NCBI RefSeq assembly: GCF_004323735.1
Contig: NZ_CP036455.1
Location: forward strand, 4,707,101 to 4,771,100
Source of the DNA: Streptomonospora litoralis
Lineage (GTDB): Bacteria > Actinomycetota > Actinomycetes > Streptosporangiales > Streptosporangiaceae
Reading direction: 5' to 3'
DNA: 64,000 bases
Shown here: positions 52,045 through 61,340 of the stretch, piece by piece
Layout of the letters: every line of letters begins with the position of its first letter
How positions within the stretch are numbered: the first letter of the stretch is position 1
Translations under genes and position numbers: made by a program
The notes under the pieces: generated by a model
What the model was told of the DNA's origin: nothing
The model's database searches: none
Seen by the model: only the letters and a program-made list of their open reading frames with translations

Positions 52045-52692
52045 AGTGCACCTTTCCATTGCATCGTCATCCATCCCCGGAAAGTAAGATAAGCCAGCCG
52101 CCACACTTCGCGCAAGCCCCGAAGCCATGTTTACCGGCCTTCTACCGCATATATATCTCCATAGTGCGGAAAAGCGCGCAAACAATGCGTGCGAGCCACC
52201 GAACCCGTTGACTCCCCACTCCCCGGCGACCGTGCGGCACAGCCGCACCCGCTCGTGCTCCCCGAATCACTGGCCGACACCTGACCTGGGAGGACTCTCT
52301 GTAATCGAATCCGCCTCCCCGGAGGAGCGGCGCACCGCCCAGCACTCCAGAACCGGGCGCCCGCCCTCGAAACACGCCCACCTGCGAATTCTCGCGTCCG
52401 CTGGAATTCCGCAGGCCGTGACGCGGGGCGAGGCTCCCGGCCGTCCCCATTACCGGGGCGGCCATTCTAGCGGCTGATCGGCAATACCGCGCACCGGCGA
52501 TACACCGAGGGTATCGGGCGCCGACACCGCTGGAAGAGGTGCGCGAAGCGGCTTACAGCGGGGCGCGGGCTCCCCCGGATCACACATTACCCTGATACGG
52601 CCGATTGCGCCGTCGGTTTTCCCCAGGTCACCCGATGCCCCCAGACGACCGAAACCGTTCGCACGTCGCAGCCGACATAGCAGACAACATAG
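52045..52692. other. Gene-free interval upstream of the peptide gene
   Basis: No supported ORF lies in these 650 bases. An AT-rich patch at 52130-52195, with TATATATCTCC, probably contains the promoter of the 39-codon gene on the minus strand. The rest shows no clear structure. Confidence 0.4.
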
Positions 52693-52720
52693 AAAAAGGA
52701 GACCGCTCGGCGGTCTCCTT
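52693..52720 (-). terminator. Terminator of tRNA-Ala
   Basis: AAGGAGACCG (52696-52705), loop CTCGG and CGGTCTCCTT (52711-52720) form a 10-bp stem. On the minus strand a run of five T follows. It lies about 58 bases downstream of the tRNA. Confidence 0.82.
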
Positions 52721-52778
52721 CGTACTTCAACCGGATTACCCTGACCCGATACCGAGATCACGGCCACCGGTCGTTATG

Positions 52779-52855
<77 letters not shown>

Positions 52856-52914
52856 TCGACAACGGTTCAATACTAACAGCTTCGAGCGCGTGGATCGAAC
52901 GCGGCAGCGCCCCG

Positions 52915-53470
52915 CTGGGTCGGTCCGGCTTCCATGGGCGGCCGGGCCGTGCGGCTCGGATCCGCTACGCGGACTTGCCCTTGGCCTTGCCTCTGCCGGG
53001 CGCCGGGCTGATTGATGGGGAGCAGCGGGCACCGGGGACGGTGGCGGGTCGGATCCCGCGGTCGAGGGAGCGGGGACCGCCGGTGGCGGTGCGTGGGGAG
53101 GGGCGGCGAGGACTGCGTGGGGTGGCGCCCGTGCCCAACGGGTCGGGTGCTCGCCGGTGGCGGCCGGCGGAGGGGCGGCTCGGGTTTGCTGGGCGGCCTT
53201 GTCGGTCTGCCGGGTGTCGGGCGGACTTCACCGGAAAGCCGCAGCGAGGACGGTGGATGGCCGGGCCCGCGGTCGTCGGTTCGGGTGCTCGCGGGTGGCT
53301 CGTGCGGCGGGGGCGGCGAGGAGGCCGGGGAGCCGGGAGGCGCTCGCGTGTCCGTTAAGTCGCAGGGCGGCGCGGCGATCGTGCCCGTATGACGAGATCC
53401 AGCGGCGTTCTTTGGGAATTCGGCCGCGATCGCCACGACCTCCGCGGCCGACTCCGGCACCTCGGACATA
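52915..53470 (+). repeat. Modular dispersed repeat, copy B
   Basis: The blocks of copy A recur on the plus strand: head (52920-52965), module Y (53058-53165), module X (53182-53270) and tail (53311-53470). X and Y are in the opposite order to copy A, and a partial second Y lies between X and the tail. Stretches such as GGCGGACTTCACCGGAAAGC and GATCGTGCCCGTATGACGA are identical or nearly so between copies. Confidence 0.8.
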
Positions 53471-54059
53471 GCGGGCGCGGGCGCCGGGACTGGGAGGCGC
53501 CGCCGTGTTCCGGCCGGGCCCGCGCAGGCCGGAGGCCGCGCGGTGTGGCGCGGTCGCGGGTGCCCGCACGGCCCGGGGGTGCGCCGGATCGAGGGCCCGG
53601 GGGGCGACGACACGTCGCTCGTGGCGCCCCGGTGTCGCCTCCGGTTGCCCCACCCCCCGATGGGGCGGTCTTTTGAGGGGTTTATGCCCGTTTTGCGGAC
53701 GGCGTCGGCGGACGCGGCGACCACGAGGTGCACGAAAAGTCGACGCCGGGAGCGTTTTCGCGCCATTCGGCGCGCCTCGTGCGCCATCGCCGCCGCGGCG
53801 GGGGGCGGGCCTACCGGAAACTCGGGCGTTGGAGGACAAAACACCCCGTGTTGTCTCGTGTCGCGAAATGACGATGCGCGGGTGGCGCCTCGGGGCGGCG
53901 CCGAGGCGGATACCGCCGCACGTACGTGCATCTCGTGACCCCGATCCGGCCGCAGGACCGCCGACCGCCCCGCATCAGGCCCCGCCGACGACCGGGCGGC
54001 GCCCCCGGGAGTTCGACCACCCGCGGCCGGGGGTCGGGGCCGGTGACCGCCGCCCCCGA

Positions 54060-54240
54060 CCACCACCGGCCCGGCCCCGCCGGCGTCGCCGCCCCCGCCG
54101 ACCACCACCACCGGCGAACACCCGACCCGGTGAGCCGCAGGCCCGACCGCCCGCCGCCCTCGGCGCCGCTTTCCAGTGAAGCCCGCCCGTCGCCCGGCAG
54201 ATCAGCAAGGCCGCCCAGCAGACCCGATCCGCCGATCCGT
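54060..54240 (-). repeat. Modular dispersed repeat, copy C (diverged)
   Basis: On the minus strand module X (54140-54225, GGCGGCCTTGCTGATCTGCC...GGGCTTCACTGGAAAG) is followed by a partial module Y with GGGTCGGGTGTTCGCCGG. About 75-80 percent of X positions agree with copies A and B by eye. Head and tail are missing. Confidence 0.65.
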
Positions 54241-54346
54241 CAGGCGCGCCACCGGAGGCACCCGGCCCGACGCCGTCGCGCGTCGTCCCGCGAGGCACCG
54301 TGCGTACGCCGCTCGCTGCGGCCCCGGCCACCGAGCGGCCTGGCGC

Positions 54347-55171
54347 TCAGTCGCCCGCGGCGCGCAGGTGGGCGTCGGCGTACTGGTCGTAGACCTGGTT
54401 GCGGCGCTCCATCAGCTCGATGACCTCGGCCTCGCGTGCCGCCCTCGCTTCGTCGGCGCGGGCGCGCCGGACCTCGGCCATACGGCGGCGGTGCCGCGCT
54501 TCGGCGGCCCGGCGCTCCGCGTCGGCCTTGGCGGCCTCCCGCAGCAGGAACACGTGGCCCAGCAGCAGCACGGCCGGCGGCACGAGGACCCACCACGGCC
54601 CCAGCCCGGTACCGACGCCGACCCCGGTCAGCGCCAGCAGCGCCGTCAGGCCGGTGGTGCGGCGCCTGCGCCGGGCGATGACCTTGGCTCGGCTGGGACG
54701 CGGGCGCCGTACGGGCCCGGGCGGTGCGGACTCCGTGTAGGCGACGTCCGCTTCGTCCTCGCCGATCTCGGGCGGCTCGGCCTCCTCCCGGAAGAGGATT
54801 CGCGTACGGTCCGGGTCCTCGGGTTGGCGACGGTCGCCGCCAACCCCAGGCACCGCGTCGCCGCGGTCCCCTTCGGCCCGTGCGTTCAGCCCGTCGCGCG
54901 CCCCGTCGCCCGCGGTGCGGCCGTCCGTTCCGCCCGTTTCGGCGGTCTGTGAAGCGCCGCCGTGCTCGCCGGTGCGGAGGTACTCCCCGACCTCACCGGC
55001 GGAGTCGTCGTCGAGATCGGAGTCCAGGTCGCCGTCCAGCTCCGCGTCCAGATCACCGTCGATCTCCGCGCCGTCCTCGTACTGCACCGCGGAGTCGCGG
55101 CGCAGCAGCATCGGGACCAGCACGATGAGCCAGACGACCACGATGGCGAGATACAGAGGAGAGCTGCTCAT
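54347..55171 (-). CDS. SepX/GlpR-type divisome membrane protein
   Basis: This 274-residue protein has one N-terminal membrane helix (MSSSPLYLAIVVVWLIVLVP), then RRDSAVQYEDG, a long acidic, disordered region, and two C-terminal hydrophobic segments (about 175-212) followed by a basic helical tail. The layout and its place next to a GNAT gene and the Glp/MoeA-galU group match the actinobacterial SepX (Streptomyces)/GlpR (Corynebacterium) family, which links Glp and FtsZ to the membrane. This assignment rests on synteny and the N-terminal pattern. ATG 55171 is preferred over 55186. Confidence 0.72.
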   Translation of the reverse strand: MSSSPLYLAIVVVWLIVLVPMLLRRDSAVQYEDGAEIDGDLDAELDGDLDSDLDDDSAGEVGEYLRTGEHGGASQTAETGGTDGRTAGDGARDGLNARAEGDRGDAVPGVGGDRRQPEDPDRTRILFREEAEPPEIGEDEADVAYTESAPPGPVRRPRPSRAKVIARRRRRTTGLTALLALTGVGVGTGLGPWWVLVPPAVLLLGHVFLLREAAKADAERRAAEARHRRRMAEVRRARADEARAAREAEVIELMERRNQVYDQYADAHLRAAGD

Positions 55172-55641
55172 GACCCCTCCTCGCACCGCCGACCCGACGA
55201 CTGTTCCCGACGCTCCGGCGACCAGGCGCGTTCATGGCCCATGGCGGGCGGCGGCCCCGCGAGGGGCCGCGCCGAGGTCACGATCCGGCACCGTCGCCGT
55301 TCATCGCACCCCTCGTCATTCGCCGTCTCCCATGCGCCATATGTACGTGTTGCCTGCATCGTTAGTGCGTCTACGTTCCGCACCGTACGACCAGGTGTCC
55401 ATAAATGCGCAGTATTCGGACCGGAGTGTCGTGAGATTACAGTCTTTCCTCTTCCCCGGACGACCTCATTCGCCGTCGCACACCCGGCCGCGCTGCAGGA
55501 GCCCTGTGGTCATGGGGACCCGCGAATAGCGACCCGGTCGCCGCGCCGCCTACGGGCGTCTGCCGGGTACCGGCGATTATGCCGCGAACAACAATACGCC
55601 GACACCGGATTACCGGGCTCCTCGCTAACCCCCGCCCAGCC
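55172..55641. other. Gene-free interval upstream of the SepX/GlpR-type gene
   Basis: No supported ORF lies in these 470 bases. The stretch 55325-55445 is AT-richer than its surroundings (for example CCATAAATGCGCAGTATTC) and probably carries the promoter of the gene at 54347-55171. Confidence 0.4.
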
Positions 55642-56304
55642 TCACGGCCACTCCGGTTGCGGGGCGGGTCCGGCGGCACTTCCGGAGTCGGCCACCCGGC
55701 CGCCGCGGCGACGCCAGCGCGAGAGCAGACCGCCGGGAACGTCCTCGGTGGTCAGCGCGTAGCCGATGTGGTCGCGCCAGGCTCCGTCGATGTGCAGCTG
55801 GCGCTTGCGCAGCCCCTCCTCGCGGAATCCGAGCTTCTCCACCACGCGCCGGCTCGCCCGGTTCTCCGGGCGGATGCTGGCCTCGATCCGGTGCAGGCCG
55901 ACGGTGAAGAACGAGTGGTCGACGGCGAGCGCCACCGCTGTGGGGGTGACGCCGCGCCCGGCGTAGGCGCTGTCGATCCAGTAACCCACCTGGGCCGAAC
56001 GCGCCGACCCCCACACCACGGCGCTGACCGTGAGCTGACCGGCGAAGACGCCGTCGTAGGTGATCGCCCACGGCATGGAGATCCCGTGCCGGGCCTCGCG
56101 CCGAATCGCCTGCAGCATCGCGACGTAAGGCGACAGCCCCGACGTGTGCAGCGGCATCTCGGGGTGCGTAGGCTCCCAGGGACGCAGCCAGTCGGCATTG
56201 CGGATGCGGGTTTCGCGCAGCGCGCCGGCGTCGCGCAGTCGCAGCGGGCGCAGGCCGACCGGGCCCTCCCCGAGGGTGATCGGCCAGCCGCGGATCCGAT
56301 TCAC
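55642..56304 (-). CDS. GNAT acetyltransferase, RimJ/RimL type
   Basis: The 220-residue protein has the GNAT fold with the acetyl-CoA loop region YWIDSAYAGRGVTPTAVALAV (here AGRGVTPTA) and the RimJ-type signature RIEASIRPENRASRRVVEKLGF. It starts with GPVGLRPLRLRDAGAL. Such proteins acetylate protein N-termini or small molecules; the substrate is unknown. GTG 56304 is fixed by GGAAGGA six bases upstream. A RimJ-like gene at this place is standard in the actinobacterial galU-glp locus. Confidence 0.87.
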   Translation of the reverse strand: MNRIRGWPITLGEGPVGLRPLRLRDAGALRETRIRNADWLRPWEPTHPEMPLHTSGLSPYVAMLQAIRREARHGISMPWAITYDGVFAGQLTVSAVVWGSARSAQVGYWIDSAYAGRGVTPTAVALAVDHSFFTVGLHRIEASIRPENRASRRVVEKLGFREEGLRKRQLHIDGAWRDHIGYALTTEDVPGGLLSRWRRRGGRVADSGSAAGPAPQPEWP

Positions 56305-56448
56305 GTCGCGTCCTTCCGGCACCGGCGGCCCCCGGTACACCCGGCGGCCGACCGGCGGTGGTGGTGTTCCCGCCCGCGCGGTGACGGGTGGGAGACGGGC
56401 GGTGCCCCGTTCGCTTTTTTCCAGTATTCCACCACCGTCGGCGCCCCG

Positions 56449-56976
56449 TCAGGTGGCCGTTCGGGGATGGTCGCCGCCTCGCAGCTGTTCGACGGCGTGG
56501 GCGAGGATCGGGCCGAGCACCGCCATGCCGTCGCGGACCCCGCCGCTGGAGCCGGGCAGATTGACCACCAGCATGCGGCGGCCGCCGTGCTCGGCGACAC
56601 CGGCCAGCCCGCGGGAGAGCACGGCCGAGGCGACGCCTTTGGCGCGGCCCGCCTCACGCAGCGCCTCGGCGATGCCGGGAACCTCGTAGGCCAGCAGCGG
56701 ACGTGTGGCCTCCGGGGTGGCGTCGGCGGGGTTGAGGCCGGTGCCACCGGTGGTGACGGCGGCGTCGCAGCCCTGGCGCAGCGCGCGCAGCAGGGCCTCG
56801 CCGACCGGCGGGCCGTCGGCGACCACCCACGGCCCCTCGACCGAGACGCCCTCCAGGCGCCCCAGCTCCTCGCACAGCACCTGTCCCGAGCGGTCGGGGT
56901 AGACCCCGGCGGCGGCCCGGTTGGACGCGGTGATGGCGGCCACGCGGTATCGGGCGGCGCCGTCCCGCGCGCTCAC
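56449..56976 (-). CDS. Molybdopterin adenylyltransferase-like protein (Mog/MoaB)
   Basis: The 175-residue protein has the MoCF-binding fold with VAAITASNRAAAGVYPDRSG, VTTGGTGLNPADATPEAT (the molybdopterin-binding TTGGTG motif) and NLPGSSGGVRDGM. Mog adenylylates molybdopterin before MoeA inserts molybdate; the actinobacterial MoaB/Mog annotation is interchangeable here. Its GTG start overlaps the moaC stop (GTGA), so the two are coupled. Confidence 0.9.
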   Translation of the reverse strand: MSARDGAARYRVAAITASNRAAAGVYPDRSGQVLCEELGRLEGVSVEGPWVVADGPPVGEALLRALRQGCDAAVTTGGTGLNPADATPEATRPLLAYEVPGIAEALREAGRAKGVASAVLSRGLAGVAEHGGRRMLVVNLPGSSGGVRDGMAVLGPILAHAVEQLRGGDHPRTAT

Positions 56977-57470
56977 CGCGACCGCCTCCAGGTCCCGGTC
57001 TTGCCGCCGGTCTTCTCCTCGACCCGCACATCGGTGACCACGGCCTCGGGGTCGATCGCCTTGACCATGTCCACCAGCCCCAACGCGGCGGTCATCACGC
57101 AGGTGAGCGCCTCCATCTCCACGCCCGTGCGGTCGGCGGTGCGCACGGTCGCGCTGATGCGCACGCCCGCGTCCTCGACCGCGAGGTCGACGTCGGCGCC
57201 GTGGACGGCGATGGGGTGGCACAGCGGAACCAGGTCGGGGGTGCGCTTGGCACCCTGGATCCCGGCCAGCCGCGCGACGGCCAGGGCGTCGCCCTTGGGC
57301 ACCCCCTGGCCGCGCAGCGCGGCCACAGTCTCGGACGAGAGCAGCACCCGCCCGGTGGCGGTGGCCGTGCGGGCGCTGACGTCCTTGGCCGACACGTCGA
57401 CCATGCGGGCGGCGCCTGCGGCGTCCAGGTGGCTCAACCCGGAAGGGTGGGCGGGGTCGGCCTCTGACAT
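56973..57470 (-). CDS. moaC: Cyclic pyranopterin monophosphate synthase MoaC
   Basis: MoaC makes cPMP in the first step of molybdenum cofactor synthesis. The 165-residue protein has MVDVSAKDVSARTATATG, the KGDALAVARLAGIQGAKRT segment, PLCHPIAVHG with catalytic histidine context, GVEMEALTCVMTAAL and the C-terminal Lys-rich VEEKTGGKTG. Length and motif order match the family. It follows the Glp/MoeA gene by 37 bases. Confidence 0.95.
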   Translation of the reverse strand: MSEADPAHPSGLSHLDAAGAARMVDVSAKDVSARTATATGRVLLSSETVAALRGQGVPKGDALAVARLAGIQGAKRTPDLVPLCHPIAVHGADVDLAVEDAGVRISATVRTADRTGVEMEALTCVMTAALGLVDMVKAIDPEAVVTDVRVEEKTGGKTGTWRRSR

Positions 57471-57507
57471 GGTGTCGGTCCTCCTCGGCGGGTTCGCGGT
57501 GGCGGCA

Positions 57508-58743
57508 TCAGGGGGTCGCGGGCAGCTGTACGGCTTCGACCACGCTGCCCTCGGCCAGCTCGGTGACCGATTCGGGGACCACGACGAGCGCGTTGGTCTC
57601 GGCGAGGGCGGAGAGCTGGTGGGAGCCCTGCCGGGTGACGGGCCGGGCGGTGTAGGGGGTCGCGCCCTCGCCGCCGTCGTACTGCAGCACCGCCCGCAGG
57701 TAGGAGCGCCTGCCCCGCGGCGAGTGCGGCACCGGCGCCGTCAGCCGCGCGTGCACGGCCGGCAGCGGGTCGGTCGGCAGTCCGCGCAGCCGTCGCAGGG
57801 CGGGCCGCACGAACAGCTGGAAGGAGACGTAGGCGCTGACCGGGTTGCCGGGCAGTGTCAGGATCGGTGTGCCGGACTCCCCGACCGTGCCCGCTCCCTG
57901 CGGCATCCCCGGCTGCACGGCGACCTTGTCGAAGCGCACCGTCCCCGATCCGGACAGCACCTCCTTGACGACGTCGTAGGCCCCCATGCTCACACCGCCG
58001 GTGGTCAGCACGATGTCCGCCTGGGCGAGCACGTCCTCGATGGTGGCCAGTACGGCGGCGGGGTCGTCTCCGGTGAAGCCGTGGCGGTAGGCGACGCAGC
58101 CGGCGTCCAGCGCCGCCGCGGCCAGCATGTAGCTGTTGGACTCCCAGATCTGCCCGGGCCCGACGGGCGATCCGGGCTCCACCAGTTCGGCCCCGGTCGA
58201 CAGCACCACGACACGGGGACGCGGGTGCACCAGCGCGGAGCCCCGCCCCACGGCGGCCAGTACCGCGAGTTCGGCTCCGCCCAGGACTGCGCCGCGCTGC
58301 AGGATGGTGGCGCCCTTCTCGACGTCCTCCCCCGAGCGGCGGATCGCGTTGCCGACGCGGACCTCGCGGTCCACGGCCACCGTGGCGCGGCCGCCGTCGG
58401 TCCACTCCACCGGCACGACCGCGTCGGCGCCCCGGGGCAGGGGCGCGCCGGTCATGATGCGCGCGCAGTGGCCGCGGCGGACGGCGACGGCCGAGACGTC
58501 GCCGGCGGGGATGTCGGCCACCACGGGCAGGCGCACCGGCTCGTCGGCGGAGGCGCCGGCAAGGTCGGCGGCGGCCACCGCGTAGCCGTCCATGGCGGAG
58601 TTGTCGAACTGCGGCAGGGAGACCCTGGAGGCCACGGGCTCTGCGAGCACGCCGCCGTGGGCGCTCAGTAGGTCCAGCTCGACGGGTTCGAGCGGCTCGA
58701 CCAGGTCCAGGACGTCGCTGATGTGCTGCTCGACGGTCTTCAT
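57508..58743 (-). CDS. MoeA-type / gephyrin-like protein (Glp)
   Basis: The 411-residue protein has the full MoeA layout: domain with SLPQFDNSAMDGYAV, GHCARIMTGAPLPRGADAVVPVE, the MPT-binding fold with VVVLSTGAELVEPG and VLTTGGVSMGAYDVVK, and LTLPGNPVSAYVSFQLFVRP, then a C-terminal beta domain. In Corynebacterium the orthologue in this gene order (Glp) moved from molybdate insertion to cell division, binding FtsZ and the membrane receptor GlpR. The SepX/GlpR-type gene 2.3 kb away supports that role here; true MoeA activity is the alternative. ATG 58743 has GAAGGAG upstream. Confidence 0.88.
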   Translation of the reverse strand: MKTVEQHISDVLDLVEPLEPVELDLLSAHGGVLAEPVASRVSLPQFDNSAMDGYAVAAADLAGASADEPVRLPVVADIPAGDVSAVAVRRGHCARIMTGAPLPRGADAVVPVEWTDGGRATVAVDREVRVGNAIRRSGEDVEKGATILQRGAVLGGAELAVLAAVGRGSALVHPRPRVVVLSTGAELVEPGSPVGPGQIWESNSYMLAAAALDAGCVAYRHGFTGDDPAAVLATIEDVLAQADIVLTTGGVSMGAYDVVKEVLSGSGTVRFDKVAVQPGMPQGAGTVGESGTPILTLPGNPVSAYVSFQLFVRPALRRLRGLPTDPLPAVHARLTAPVPHSPRGRRSYLRAVLQYDGGEGATPYTARPVTRQGSHQLSALAETNALVVVPESVTELAEGSVVEAVQLPATP

Positions 58744-58809
58744 CGCTGCTCCTTCAGCCACTGTCTGCGGTGCCGCACCCGCGCCGCCGCGGCGGCGGTG
58801 CCGGCGTGC

Positions 58810-59748
58810 TCAGGCGCCCGCGCCGGAGGTGTCGGCGGTGTTGCGGTCGACGAACTCGCGCAGCCACGGCAGGAACTCCGCGGCGAGGTCGGGTCGCTCA
58901 CACGCGAATTCCACCACAGTGCGAAGGTAGTCGGCCTTGTTTCCGGTGTCGTAGCGCTGGCCGCGGAAGAGCACACCGTGCACCGGGCCGCCGTCTTCGG
59001 GTTTGCGCCGGGCCAGCTCCAGTAGGGCGTCGGTCAGCTGGATCTCGCCGCCGCGCCCGGGCGGAGTCTCGCGCAGCACGTCGAACACGGCGGGGTCGCA
59101 GACGTAGCGGCCGATGATCGCCCAACGGCTGGGCGCCTGGTCCACGGCGGGCTTCTCGACCAGGTCGGTGACGGCGACGACGTCGTCCTCGCCGGTGGAT
59201 TCGATGGCGGCGCAGCCGTAGAGGGAGACCTGTTCGGGCTCGACCTCCATCAGGGCGACGACGCTGCCGCCGTAGGTCTCGCGCACCTGGATCATGCGCT
59301 TGAGCAGGGCCTCGCGGCGGCCGATGAGGTCGTCGCCGAGCAGCACCGCGAAGGGCTCCGCGCCGACGTGGGCGGAGGCGCACAGCACGGCGTGGCCGAG
59401 GCCGCGCGGCTCGCCTTGGCGGACGTAGTGGACCTGGGCGAGCTCGCTGGACTCGCGCACGGAGTGCAGGCGCTGGGTGTCGCTCTTGGCCCGCAGCGCC
59501 TCCTCCAGTTCGTAGGCGCGGTCGAAGTGGTCCTCGATGGAGCGCTTGGAGCGGCCGGTGACCATGAGGACATCGTCCAGGCCCGCGTCGACGGCCTCCT
59601 CCACGACGTACTGGATCGCCGGTTTGTCGACGATGGGCAGCATCTCCTTGGGGGTCGCCTTGGTCGCGGGGAGGAAGCGCGTGCCCAGTCCGGCGGCGGG
59701 TACGACTGCCTTTGCGACACCGGGACCGCGGTGTTCTGTATCTGTCAT
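58810..59748 (-). CDS. galU: UTP-glucose-1-phosphate uridylyltransferase GalU
   Basis: GalU makes UDP-glucose, a donor for wall polymers and possibly for the exopolysaccharide of this strain. The 312-residue protein has AAGLGTRFLPATKATPKEMLP, IQYVVEEAVDAG, VRQGEPRGLGHAVLCA, VLLGDDL and a C-terminal GNKADYLRTVVEFA. It is upstream of glp with a 66-base gap and divergent from the 5-formyl-THF cyclo-ligase gene, as in many actinobacteria. Confidence 0.96.
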   Translation of the reverse strand: MTDTEHRGPGVAKAVVPAAGLGTRFLPATKATPKEMLPIVDKPAIQYVVEEAVDAGLDDVLMVTGRSKRSIEDHFDRAYELEEALRAKSDTQRLHSVRESSELAQVHYVRQGEPRGLGHAVLCASAHVGAEPFAVLLGDDLIGRREALLKRMIQVRETYGGSVVALMEVEPEQVSLYGCAAIESTGEDDVVAVTDLVEKPAVDQAPSRWAIIGRYVCDPAVFDVLRETPPGRGGEIQLTDALLELARRKPEDGGPVHGVLFRGQRYDTGNKADYLRTVVEFACERPDLAAEFLPWLREFVDRNTADTSGAGA

Positions 59749-59940
59749 GTCGGCACTTTAGGACACCGGCCGGGCGCTCGGCGTCCGGCGCGCGTCAGGC
59801 CGTCCCCGTCGCTGCGGCACTGCGGCCGAACGGGTCGCGACGACGCTGCGCACCGGTGGTGCTACCGGCCGTCGGAGCGCCGCGCCGCCGGGGCGCCCGG
59901 CTGCGGCTGAGCGCTCCCGGAGCTGCGAGACTGCTGTGCC

Positions 59941-60528
59941 GTGACCGCACAGGAGACGAAGCAGGAGATGCGCCGGCGCATCGTGGCGGCGCGGCGCGCG
60001 ATGCCCGAGCACGACCGGGTGACCGCCGGGTCGGCGATACGCGACGCGCTGGCGGAGGTTCCGCTGCTCACTACGGGCGGCACGGTGGCCGTCTACTACT
60101 CGGTCGGCACCGAGCCCGACACGCGCAAGCTGATCGCCGCACTGTGGAAGCGCGGCACCTACGTGCTGCTGCCGGTGTTCCTTTCCGACGGCGAACTCGA
60201 CTGGGCCGCCTACGAGGGGCCGGACAGCCTGGAGGCCACCCGGCAGGGCCTGCTGGAGCCGGTGGGCCAGCGCTACGGGTCCGGCGCGGTGCGGCGCGCA
60301 GCTGCCGTGGTGTGCCCGGCACTCGCCGTCGACCGCGGCGGGTTGCGGCTGGGCCGGGGAGCCGGGTGCTACGACCGTGCGCTGTCGCTGGTCGGCCCCA
60401 ACACGCTCACCCTGGCGGTGATCTACGACACAGAACTGGTGTGGTCGGTACCGGCCGAGCCGCACGACCGCCCGGTGGACGGCGTGGTGACACCCGAGAC
60501 GGGCATGCGCCTGCTCTCGGCGCGCTGA
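59941..60528 (+). CDS. 5-formyltetrahydrofolate cyclo-ligase
   Basis: This enzyme converts 5-formyl-THF to 5,10-methenyl-THF with ATP. The 195-residue protein has an N-terminal KQEMRRRIVAARRAM helix, VAVYYSVGTEPDTRKLIAAL, and the ATP site GLRLGRGAGCYDRAL (about residues 137-151), the family signature with GRG in place of the usual GxG(G/K)G. The GTG start at 59941 has only a weak binding site. It is divergent from galU. Confidence 0.92.
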   Translation: MTAQETKQEMRRRIVAARRAMPEHDRVTAGSAIRDALAEVPLLTTGGTVAVYYSVGTEPDTRKLIAALWKRGTYVLLPVFLSDGELDWAAYEGPDSLEATRQGLLEPVGQRYGSGAVRRAAAVVCPALAVDRGGLRLGRGAGCYDRALSLVGPNTLTLAVIYDTELVWSVPAEPHDRPVDGVVTPETGMRLLSAR

Positions 60529-60704
60529 CCGGGCTGTGGGCGGCGGCGGACCGGGGAACACCCGCCGCCCGCACGGTGTTGCAGGGTGTCGGCAGCGTGA
60601 TCACACCTGATCGGCGCGGCGCCACACCCCGATGTCGCGGCTGTGCTGCCGGACCGCGTAATATTTGGCAGTCGACGGGTGAGAGTGCCAGCAAGGAGGA
60701 CCCA

Positions 60705-61088
60705 GTGCCGACGTACCAGTACGCATGCACCGAGTGCGGCTCCCAGATGGAGGTCGTGCAGAGCTTCAGCGACGATTCGCTGACCGTCTGCCCCGAGTGC
60801 GAGGGCCGGCTGCGCAAGGTGTACTCCGCGGTGGGCATCGTCTTCAAGGGCTCGGGCTTCTACCGCACCGACAGCAACTCCTCCTCGAACAACTCCTCCG
60901 CGTCCTCCTCGTCCGGCGGCAGCGGGGACTCCGGCGGCGACTCCGCGAAGAGCGAATCGGCGGGCTCCGGCTCGGACTCGGGGTCGGACTCCTCCGGCTC
61001 GGCGAAGTCCGAGTCCTCCTCCAGCGGCTCGGCTGAGACCAAGGCCACGGCCGGCTCCGGCACCTCCTCCGCGGCCACGGGCAGCTGA
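60705..61088 (+). CDS. FmdB-family zinc ribbon protein with Ser-rich tail
   Basis: The 127-residue protein starts with the FmdB zinc ribbon PTYQYACTECG...VCPECEG (two CxxC pairs about 27 residues apart), followed by VGIVFKGSGFYRTDS, the usual end of the conserved part. About 70 residues of Ser/Gly/Asp/Ala-rich low complexity follow and are longer than usual. The GTG start is fixed by AAGGAGGA upstream. Function is unknown; family members are small regulators or substrate-binding proteins. It follows the cyclo-ligase gene on the same strand. Confidence 0.85.
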   Translation: MPTYQYACTECGSQMEVVQSFSDDSLTVCPECEGRLRKVYSAVGIVFKGSGFYRTDSNSSSNNSSASSSSGGSGDSGGDSAKSESAGSGSDSGSDSSGSAKSESSSSGSAETKATAGSGTSSAATGS

Positions 61089-61340
61089 CAGGGCGGCGGC
61101 CGCCGCGCCGATCGCACCACGCCCCCGCCCACCCGGCGGCGTGGCTTTCGGATCGCCCTCGCGCCGCCGGAAGCGGCGTGCGCCCGTGAGCGAATACGTG
61201 CCTGCGCGCGACGGACGGAACCATCGGCTGCGGGTCGTCACCTCGCCCCCGAACCGCCTCCTGCGGCGGCGCGGATCCGCGTGCGGACGGGTTGTGGACG
61301 ACGGAAGCACACTTCGCACGCGCCCGCCTACCGTACGGAC

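Larger units (their letters stand above)
52856..54346. other. 1.5-kb gene-free region built of repeats
   Basis: No ORF here has coding character or a known family. It holds repeat copy B (52915-53470), an unassigned stretch 53471-54059 with T-rich patches near 53660-53695, and repeat copy C (54060-54240). It separates tRNA-Ala from the SepX/GlpR-type gene. Confidence 0.6.
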
